64,000 bases of DNA from NCBI GenBank assembly GCA_965207275.1, contig CBDBMH010000002.1, forward strand, positions 2,542,001 through 2,606,000, read 5' to 3'. A model generated the notes under the pieces. That model saw only the letters and a program-made list of their open reading frames with translations. It searched no databases and was not told the origin of the DNA. The translations under genes and the position numbers were made by a program. This stretch comes from Bin22 sp965207275. Lineage in GTDB: Bacteria; Chloroflexota; Dehalococcoidia; Lucifugimonadales; UBA3495. Below are positions 58,544 to 64,000 of the stretch, one piece after another (position 1 is the stretch's first letter; the number at the start of each line of letters is the position of its first letter).

Positions 58544-59521
58544 CTACTTCTTTCTAATCCTCCCAACCTTCCCCTTCACCCTCCTCCCCACCTGCCTGGC
58601 TATGGCCACCGGCCTGAACCGCCGCTTCATGTTGTGGGCGATCAGGGGCGCTACCTGCCCGTTGCCGGCCACCAGGGGAGCTATCCACTGGCGGAGTTCC
58701 TTCAGGGTGGGCGGCTTTTCTTCCCAGGTGGGCGCCAGCGAGTCCATGGGACGCCATTGCTTGTCCCCTTTCAGTCTGGTCATCACCGTGCCGCCGGCCT
58801 CCTGGACAGCGATGGCGCCGGCCAGCATGTCCCACATGCGGGGCGCACCGATTATGGAGTACTGCATCACCCCACAGGCAGTCATGGCCAGTTCGTAGGC
58901 GATGCTGCCCGTTGTGCGCAGTTCCCCGGGGTTGCGGCCCACGGGCTTGCCGAACCTGGTGGTCTGAACAAAGAACCCGGGCAACCCGATGAGACGGTTG
59001 CCCACGGGCTTCTCCGAGTCATAGACCGCTATCGGTTCGCTGGGGCTGCCTTCCGATAGCGTATAGCGTGAACCCCCACCCCGGCGGCAGTGAAGCACAA
59101 ACCCTCCACCGGGCGACGGCCAGGGAATGTACAACGCCCCGGCCACGGGTCGTCCCCGGTGCAGGATGCCTATGGATGATGCGTAGACGGGCAGGCCGTT
59201 GAGAAAGTTGGTGGTGCCGTCCAGCGGGTCCAGCACCCAGAGAAAGTCCGGCGCCGGACCGGGCGGGTCGGTCTCGTCTGATCCCTCCTCGCCCAGGATG
59301 CCGTGGGAAGGGAACAGGCGGGTAATTTCCCTTACCAGGTATTCCTGTGTGGCCTTGTCCGCAGAAGTTACGGGGTCAAGCTGGTTCTTGTCCTTGTACT
59401 CGATGGCAAGCTGCTGGCCGAACTGGGCGGAAAGGATACGTCCGGCGCCCCAGGCCAGGGCCACGGCGGCAGTCTCAATCTCCTGCAACTCTTCCTGGAA
59501 GGTATCGCTGTCAGCAATCAT
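58544..59521 (-). CDS. Inositol monophosphatase-family phosphatase
   Basis: A 325-residue protein with the IMPase motifs GILGEEGSDET, WVLDPLDGTTNFLNGLPVYA and RMWDMLAGAIAVQEAGGTVM. It hydrolyses inositol phosphate, histidinol phosphate or similar substrates. It has ~60 extra basic C-terminal residues (RRFRPVAIARQVGRRVKG) that could contact membranes or nucleic acid. Confidence 0.9.
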   Translation of the reverse strand: MIADSDTFQEELQEIETAAVALAWGAGRILSAQFGQQLAIEYKDKNQLDPVTSADKATQEYLVREITRLFPSHGILGEEGSDETDPPGPAPDFLWVLDPLDGTTNFLNGLPVYASSIGILHRGRPVAGALYIPWPSPGGGFVLHCRRGGGSRYTLSEGSPSEPIAVYDSEKPVGNRLIGLPGFFVQTTRFGKPVGRNPGELRTTGSIAYELAMTACGVMQYSIIGAPRMWDMLAGAIAVQEAGGTVMTRLKGDKQWRPMDSLAPTWEEKPPTLKELRQWIAPLVAGNGQVAPLIAHNMKRRFRPVAIARQVGRRVKGKVGRIRKK

Positions 59522-59614
59522 AAGGACTCTCTCAACCGCCGCTGCTGGACTTGTTCGGGGAACGGGGCAGGGCTATCGCCTCTCACTTTCGCTGCCCTCC
59601 TGGCATAGGGTGAT

Positions 59615-59725
59615 GTCGCCCTGAGCTTGCCGAAGGGCCTGAAGTCTCTCCCCTCAGCCCGGTTGCGAGTGCGAAACTCGGTTCGTGGGACTGAAACTAG
59701 ATGCTTCGGCTTCGCTCAGCATGAC
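59615..59725 (+). repeat. Three-hairpin repeat element (copy 2)
   Basis: 5' hairpin GCCCT-GAGCTTGCCGA-AGGGC at 59618-59638, a central hairpin CAGCCC..CGAGT/ACTCG..GGGACTG at 59655-59693, and a 3' hairpin ATGCT..AGCAT at 59701-59722. The outer loops are 84 bases apart, the same as in copy 1 at 8126-8238, and the ends are nearly identical while the stems differ in compensated ways. The rest of the 59522-59836 gap shows no gene. Confidence 0.7.
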
Positions 59726-59836
59726 ATCCATTTCAGATGCGATTGCCCTTGGGAACCGGGCTAATGCATTGACCATGCGCTGTCGCCCATCATCAAGCCA
59801 TTGGCGGAAATTCCCGCCCATTCGCGGATCAGACCT

Positions 59837-60190
59837 CTAGCGATACATGGGCTTAAAGAAGCTGTGCAGGTAGTTGCGCTGGTGGGCCCAGGAGTGGCAC
59901 CGCTTAACTACCGCCGGCGGGATGGGCTGTCCTTGCCGCTGGGTTATGCGCATGGTCTCATATCCGTTCAGTTCCGGCGGAGCGTCGGCGGTGAAGATAA
60001 CCTCGCACCCCTCGGCCTCGATAAACATCTTCAGGGACTCGAAGCCGGTCACCTTCCTGTTGGGAGTTTGATAGACGAAAAGCTCGGTGCAGCCGTACAG
60101 GTCCTCCACGTGGTCGTTACCGTTCCCTCGTCCCCCGCCCTGCCGAATCTGCTGCCGTGTAAACCCGTGTCCGCTCAGGTTCATGCTCAT
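59837..60190 (-). CDS. Protein of unknown function, ~117 residues
   Basis: Reads MSMNLSGHGFTRQQIRQGGG, then ELFVYQTPNRKVTGFESLKM, CEVIFTADAPPELNGYE and a C-terminus rich in aromatic and basic residues (WAHQRNYLHSFFKPMYR). I recognise no domain. Soluble, possibly secreted in a complex. The ATG follows TTGGGGCG. Confidence 0.5.
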   Translation of the reverse strand: MSMNLSGHGFTRQQIRQGGGRGNGNDHVEDLYGCTELFVYQTPNRKVTGFESLKMFIEAEGCEVIFTADAPPELNGYETMRITQRQGQPIPPAVVKRCHSWAHQRNYLHSFFKPMYR

Positions 60191-60480
60191 AAGTCGCCCC
60201 AATACAATTGCGAGTTAAGAATTTAGATTCCAGTATGAACTGTTAGAACCCTTTGCATTCCGATTTCTCGAGGGGGCCCGAACAAGTCCTTTCAAGACCG
60301 TAGTTCCCGCGAAGCGTCCACGTCCGCCCTTGGCGGGGCGGCAACCTCGCCAGCTACCGAATTGAAGCCTTCACCCCCATCCGAGCTTTCTCTCGGCAAG
60401 GAGGAAAACATTGGTTCAGAGGCTTCCTGATTCGTAATTCGTAACTGTCAATTCCTGATTCCTGATTCTAAATTATCCCG
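60191..60480. other. Intergenic interval, low-complexity repeats
   Basis: No gene was seen in these 290 bases. A short simple tract (ATTCGTAATTCGTAA, then CCTGATTCCTGATT) lies near 60429-60473. Confidence 0.35.
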
Positions 60481-61386
60481 CTATGGATAGATAGCCCAGC
60501 CCACCCGGTCCGTATCGGCCCGGTAGAAGTGGCCATCGGTGGAGGTCACGTACAAAGTGGAAAGGCCGGGGCCACCGAAGCATACGTTGGTGGGCCGGTT
60601 GCAGGCGATGTGATGGGTCTCCAGCACCCGTCCCGTGGGCGAGAAGATGTAGATCATGGGCCCCGGGCCGCCCAGTTCCCAGCCGGCGGTGGCCACGATG
60701 TTGCCGTCGGCGTCGAAGCACATGCCGTCAATCCCCCGGTGCACCGCATTGGCGTCCCGGCCGAAGCTGTGCAGCGTCCGGTAGGAGCCCAGGCTGCCGT
60801 CTTCGTTGATGGGGTAGGCCCGCAGTTCGCGGTTTATTTCTATGCGGTCGCTGTTGCTCTCGGCCACGTACAGGGTGCGCTGATCGGGGGAGACCAGGAT
60901 GCCGTTGGGCATGGTGGTGTCGAAGGTAACACGGGTTACGGTATAGCTGCCGTCCGGCTGGGGATCGGCCCTAAGCACCGAACGGTTGTCCAGCTCCTCC
61001 ACTTCGCTGGGGTCGATATTCCCAGCATTCCAGGGGTTGGTGAACCAGATTCGCCCGCCGCGGTCAATAGCCAGGTCGTTAGGTGTGTTCAGCTTCTGAC
61101 CATCCACCCGGTCGGCCACGGGAACGATGGCATCGTCGTCAAACCGGACAATGGCCCGGCCGCCGGAGCAGCAGCCAAACAGGTTGCCCTGGGCGTCGAA
61201 GGCCAGGCCGTTGGTAAGGTTGGTACCGTGCCGGGCCTCGGTGATGGCGCCTGAGTCCGGCTCGTAGCGCATGATCCGGCTGCTGGGTATGTGAGTGAAG
61301 AGAATAGATTCCCCGTCCCAGACGGGACCTTCACTGACGCCGCCATAAGGCCGGGTGAGCAGTTCAAAGTGGTATTGCCAGGCCAT
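60481..61386 (-). CDS. SMP-30/gluconolactonase-family protein (copy 2)
   Basis: A 301-residue paralogue of the 15850 protein. SEGPVWDGESILFTHIPSSR, NTPNDLAIDRGGRIWFTNPW and GIDGMCFDADGNIVATAGWE match it closely. Start at MAWQYHFELL after AGGAGG. The substrate is likely a lactone or lactone-like ester. It is divergent from lepB. Confidence 0.88.
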   Translation of the reverse strand: MAWQYHFELLTRPYGGVSEGPVWDGESILFTHIPSSRIMRYEPDSGAITEARHGTNLTNGLAFDAQGNLFGCCSGGRAIVRFDDDAIVPVADRVDGQKLNTPNDLAIDRGGRIWFTNPWNAGNIDPSEVEELDNRSVLRADPQPDGSYTVTRVTFDTTMPNGILVSPDQRTLYVAESNSDRIEINRELRAYPINEDGSLGSYRTLHSFGRDANAVHRGIDGMCFDADGNIVATAGWELGGPGPMIYIFSPTGRVLETHHIACNRPTNVCFGGPGLSTLYVTSTDGHFYRADTDRVGWAIYP

Positions 61387-61580
61387 TCTGTGGTTCCTCC
61401 TGAAGAACATCGGGATAGGCAGATTATCCACGATTAGCCGCGAATGTCCAACAATGACCCAAGAGTAGCGAACTCCTTGGCCTATTGCCATCGCCTGAAC
61501 AGTGGTCTAAATTAGACGGACGTTTTGGAAAGCGGACGGAAGGGGAGCGGGCTACTCTCGAAACTGGTGATATTCAAGTC

Positions 61581-62156
61581 ATGTCTGCGGTACTGCGAGA
61601 AATAGTTGAAGCCCTGGCCCTGGCCATCGTAGTCTTCATCCTCATACAGGCCGGCGCCCAGAACTTCCGGGTCGAGGGCTCCAGCATGGCCCCCACCCTG
61701 GAAGGGCAGCAATACCTGCTGGTCAACAAGCTGGTCTACTTCACCTTCGACGTGGAACGCTTCTCCCGCATCATTCCCCTATGGCAAGTGGACAAGTCCG
61801 AAGTAAGCCGTCCCTTCCGCCCCCCCAGGCTGGGGGAGATAATCGTCTTCCACTTCCCCGGCGAACCTCAGCGTGACTTCGTAAAACGGGTTATCGGCCG
61901 GCCCGGCGACAAGGTGGAGATAGTCGACGGGACGGTGCTGGTCAATGACGTCATCTACCAGGAACCCTACTTGAACGAACCCTTCGACGGCAACATGCCG
62001 CCCCGCCAAATGGGCCAGCACGAGTACTTTGTGATGGGAGACAACCGTTCCCACAGCAACGACTCCCGCAACTGGGGCGGGGTCCCCGAAGAGAATGTCG
62101 TAGGTAAAGTGTGGCTCATTTACTGGCCCTTCCCCGAGTTGGGCATCCCGCGCTAG
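61581..62156 (+). CDS. Signal peptidase I
   Basis: A 191-residue LepB. One N-terminal membrane span (ALALAIVVFILIQAGA) leads to the catalytic Ser35 (EGSSMAPTLEG) and Lys102 (QRDFVKRVIGRPGD), then FVMGDNRSHSNDSRNWG. It cleaves signal peptides at the outer face of the membrane; the lipoprotein at 1424 would instead use LspA. Confidence 0.94.
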   Translation: MSAVLREIVEALALAIVVFILIQAGAQNFRVEGSSMAPTLEGQQYLLVNKLVYFTFDVERFSRIIPLWQVDKSEVSRPFRPPRLGEIIVFHFPGEPQRDFVKRVIGRPGDKVEIVDGTVLVNDVIYQEPYLNEPFDGNMPPRQMGQHEYFVMGDNRSHSNDSRNWGGVPEENVVGKVWLIYWPFPELGIPR

Positions 62157-62196
62157 CAGCACATCTAAGGGCCATTTCCCCTTAACCGGAGCAAGA

Positions 62197-62262
62197 AATT
62201 ATCCACGAAGGCCCACGAAACTCCCCAAACTAGGCCGATTTCGTGATCCCTTCGTGGACTGA
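62197..62262. repeat. Inverted CCACGAAG/CTTCGTGG element
   Basis: AATTATCCACGAAGGCCCAC at 62198-62217 is an imperfect inverted repeat of TTTCGTGATCCCTTCGTGGA from 62239. It resembles the element between the SDR genes at 31191-31279. It sits downstream of lepB. Confidence 0.5.
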
Positions 62263-62294
62263 GTTAATGCTCGGACTGACTGAGGGGTCTCCCC

Positions 62295-62615
62295 TTAGCT
62301 TTCCCGGGCGGGACCTACCATGATGTCTTCACCCTCCACCCGTACCTCGAAGATGCGCAGGGGGTCCACCGCCGGGGGTGTCAGCACTTTGCCCGTCCTG
62401 ACGTTGAAGATGGCTCCGTGCAGCGGGCACTGCACCTCTGCGCCGTCCAGGTCGCCCTCAGACAGGGACGCATAGGCGTGGCTGCAGATGTCGTCACATG
62501 CGTGGACCTCCCCGTCCACGTTGACCAGCAGGACCTGGTCTTCGCCCACGTCAACCACCTTCATGTCTCCCGGGGATATCTCGCTGACTGCGGCAACCTT
62601 CACGAAATCGGCCAT
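62295..62615 (-). CDS. Rieske-type [2Fe-2S] ferredoxin
   Basis: A 106-residue Rieske domain with C44-S-H46 (CDDICSHAYASL) and C63-P-L-H66 (QCPLHGAIF). Start at MADFVKVAAV. It resembles ferredoxin components of ring-hydroxylating dioxygenases (bphF/nirD-like). No oxygenase is nearby. A minus-10 TATAAT lies at 62697-62692 on this strand. Confidence 0.9.
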   Translation of the reverse strand: MADFVKVAAVSEISPGDMKVVDVGEDQVLLVNVDGEVHACDDICSHAYASLSEGDLDGAEVQCPLHGAIFNVRTGKVLTPPAVDPLRIFEVRVEGEDIMVGPARES

Positions 62616-63054
62616 AACTCCTCCCTTGTACTGGCTGTGTAATTCCAAGAATTGCGCCCGCCCACAGGCAGGGCCGTTGGTTTCGGGTGCAATTATATAT
62701 AAGAGTGGGGTTAGGGGGAAATGGGGGGCGCCCAGGCAGGCCATTCTTCATGGAACCCTGACCATATCTGAAAGCTCTTTTCCCAGGGATGGATGAATGG
62801 ACAAAGCACACGTTCGCCATTGAAACGTCTGAATGAAGTGTCCCTTCTTCTTCAATTGCGTCCCGATGCAGGTCGTAATGTGGCTGAAAATCGGGAGCAG
62901 TATAAAGAGGGTGCGTTCTAGTCCTGTCCCTGCGTTCTGTAAACCACCTGAACCGGAACTCCAAACCTGAAAATTAGCCCTTTGACCGATGCGCACTGAC
63001 AGGGCACAATGGAAATATCCCCCTGCCCGGAGTACGGGTTGTGGAGCAATACAG
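62616..63054. other. Gene-free interval of 439 bases
   Basis: It holds the promoter of the Rieske gene and nothing clearly coding. Frames over 62550-62960 on the minus strand have no family resemblance. Confidence 0.35.
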
Positions 63055-63299
63055 ATGGATATCTACCAACTGGACTATGTTCTTCACCAACCGGAAGAGA
63101 GCCACGGCTGGATGTACCGGGCGGAAGTCCCCGCTTTGCAGGGGTGCCGGGCGTGGGGTCACACGCCGGAGGAGACTCTGGAGGAACTACGGGATGTTGC
63201 CAGAATCATAATCGAACTCTGTAGGGAAAAGGGGAACCTCTGCCGCCGGCTTTGACCCTGCACGAAAGTACAAGCGGAGTTTTCACGGTGGCAGCGTGA
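63055..63299 (+). pseudogene. hicB antitoxin, frameshifted near its end
   Basis: From ATG 63055 the frame reads MDIYQLDYVLHQPEESHGWM, YRAEVPALQGCRAWGHTPEE and stops at 63255 after 66 residues. At the A4G4 run (63227-63234) the family homology moves to another frame (GEPLPPALTLHESTS, ending FTVAA and TGA at 63297-63299), which overlaps the hicA GTG by four bases. So a one-base deletion is likely, either genuine or a homopolymer sequencing error. Confidence 0.65.
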
Positions 63300-63505
63300 C
63301 TTATCGGGAGCTGCGCCGGAAACTGGAGGGGCTGGGGTGTGTCCTTTACCGCCAGGGACAAGGTTTCCAAGAAATTTCGCTGAATCCCTCAAACGGTAGG
63401 CGAACCTCGGTTCCCAGGCACCGCAACCAGGACCTGCGTACCGGAACTCTGCACGAAGTTAGGAGGGACCTGAGAATTTCCAGGTCGGACTTTGACCAGG
63501 CGTAA
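63296..63505 (+). CDS. HicA-family protein with altered active site
   Basis: A 69-residue HicA: MTYRELRRKLEGLGCVLYRQ, GRRTSVPRHRNQDLRTGTLH, RDLRISRSDF. Where relatives have GSHEIW the sequence is GFQEIS, so the catalytic His is Gln and the preceding Ser is Phe. It is expected to be an inactive toxin. GTG start inside the former hicB stop. Confidence 0.75.
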   Translation: MTYRELRRKLEGLGCVLYRQGQGFQEISLNPSNGRRTSVPRHRNQDLRTGTLHEVRRDLRISRSDFDQA

Positions 63506-63618
63506 GCTCCTCTGTTAAAGACAGCCGCCGAACCCGAGCTCAAAAGGTATTCCGTTCATCACCGTCGTGTGCAGGACACGAAAGGGTGTTAGGGAGTCCT
63601 CCTGGCTCACCCCCTCAT

Positions 63619-63647
63619 TTGCGCCCCCAAACCGCCCGTGCTATAAT
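63619..63647 (+). promoter_or_regulatory. rpsO promoter
   Basis: Extended minus-10 TGCTATAAT ends at 63647; TTGCGC at 63619-63624 is 17 bases upstream. It lies 44 bases before the rpsO start. Confidence 0.55.
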
Positions 63648-63690
63648 TCACAAAGTTAGAGAAGATGAGATAGAAGGTACTGCATTAGTA

Positions 63691-63957
63691 ATGCTGGATG
63701 CTGACGTCAGGGAACGCATAACGCGGGAATACCGGACCCACCCCAACGATACCGGGTCCACCGAACTGCAGGTCGCCATACTCACCGAGCGCATTCGCCA
63801 GGTGACCGACCACCTTCGCACCCACCGGAAGGACTTCCACTCCCGACGCGGCCTGGTCAGCATGGTGTCGAAACGCCGCAGGCTACTCAATTACCTCAGT
63901 AACGAAGACGTCAACCGCTATCAGACCCTGATCAGCCGGCTGGGACTGCGCCGCTAA
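63691..63957 (+). CDS. 30S ribosomal protein S15
   Basis: An 88-residue S15: NDTGSTELQVAILTERIRQV, DHLRTHRKDFHSRRGLVSMV and KRRRLLNYL are the conserved rRNA-contact helices. It begins MLDADVRERI at ATG 63691, giving the usual length of 88-89. S15 is normally followed by pnp; the window ends 43 bases later. Confidence 0.96.
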   Translation: MLDADVRERITREYRTHPNDTGSTELQVAILTERIRQVTDHLRTHRKDFHSRRGLVSMVSKRRRLLNYLSNEDVNRYQTLISRLGLRR

Positions 63958-64000
63958 CCCGACCCGGCCTGTCTTCCTGCGCCCGCCAGGGCCCGTCCAG

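Noticed and set aside
1..64000. CRISPR array
   Set aside because: The dispersed palindromes are not regularly spaced and no cas gene is present.

Overview
The window looks like a high-GC bacterial chromosome, most plausibly Chloroflexota (Dehalococcoidia/SAR202-like). This is inferred from the mix of SMP-30/gluconolactonase-like proteins, an LLM flavin oxidoreductase, MaoC/SDR pairs, acetamidase, DUF951, PaREP1-type, DUF433/PIN-like and HicAB genes, a PyrR-controlled pyrimidine operon and frequent TTG/GTG starts. No 16S rRNA is present, so the taxonomy is a judgement from gene families.

Layout. 1-5 kb: isochorismatase-family hydrolase, HbpS/GlcG-like protein, orphan solute-binding lipoprotein and a large Q/M-rich VWA protein. 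5-15 kb: de novo pyrimidine operon. A promoter and PyrR attenuator lead into an FMN reductase, then pyrR, pyrB, pyrC, carA, an unknown small gene and carB; pyrF lies apart at 22 kb. 15-26 kb: DUF433/PIN-like toxin-antitoxin pair, SMP-30 protein, ornithine cyclodeaminase-like enzyme, MFS exporter, ferredoxin/LysR divergent pair, DUF951-pyrF, sfsA, endonuclease III-like protein, hydrolase, zinc ribbon and a GIY-YIG nuclease bracketed by perfect inverted repeats. 26-32 kb: methyltransferase, zinc protease, two hot-dog (MaoC) proteins, PaREP1-like protein and two tandem SDR paralogues, resembling a split beta-oxidation module. 32-35 kb: an AT-richer single-gene insert coding for a DUF262-HNH-AlbA_2 fusion, the best candidate here for an undescribed defence protein. 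35-46 kb: LLM oxidoreductase, trxB, acetamidase, coiled-coil nuclease, purA, hydrolase, TrmO-like protein and bifunctional Rel. 46-54 kb: tRNA-Gly, glycosyltransferase/metallophosphoesterase pair, SCP2-like protein, FmdB-like zinc ribbon, two ferritin-like paralogues (one without its metal-ligand glutamates) and an MFS transporter. 54-64 kb: prs with a structured leader, HicBA remnant, amidohydrolase, MerR-DUF433/PIN module, inositol monophosphatase-like protein, second SMP-30 protein, lepB, Rieske protein, third HicBA locus and rpsO.

Patterns across the window. (1) Three HicA toxins are all damaged (frameshift plus His to Pro; nonsense codon; His to Gln), while two of the three HicB antitoxins are intact. 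(2) A palindromic repeat family with covarying stems occurs as inverted pairs. Two pairs form about 110-base three-hairpin elements, and one pair is a perfect 30-bp inverted repeat around a GIY-YIG nuclease gene, which suggests a nuclease-mobilised repeat system. (3) A second palindrome family (AGGGGCG..CGCCCCT, GGGCAGCC..GGCTGCCC) recurs between genes. No CRISPR array, rRNA, prophage or conventional insertion sequence was seen. All calls come from reading the sequence without database searches.
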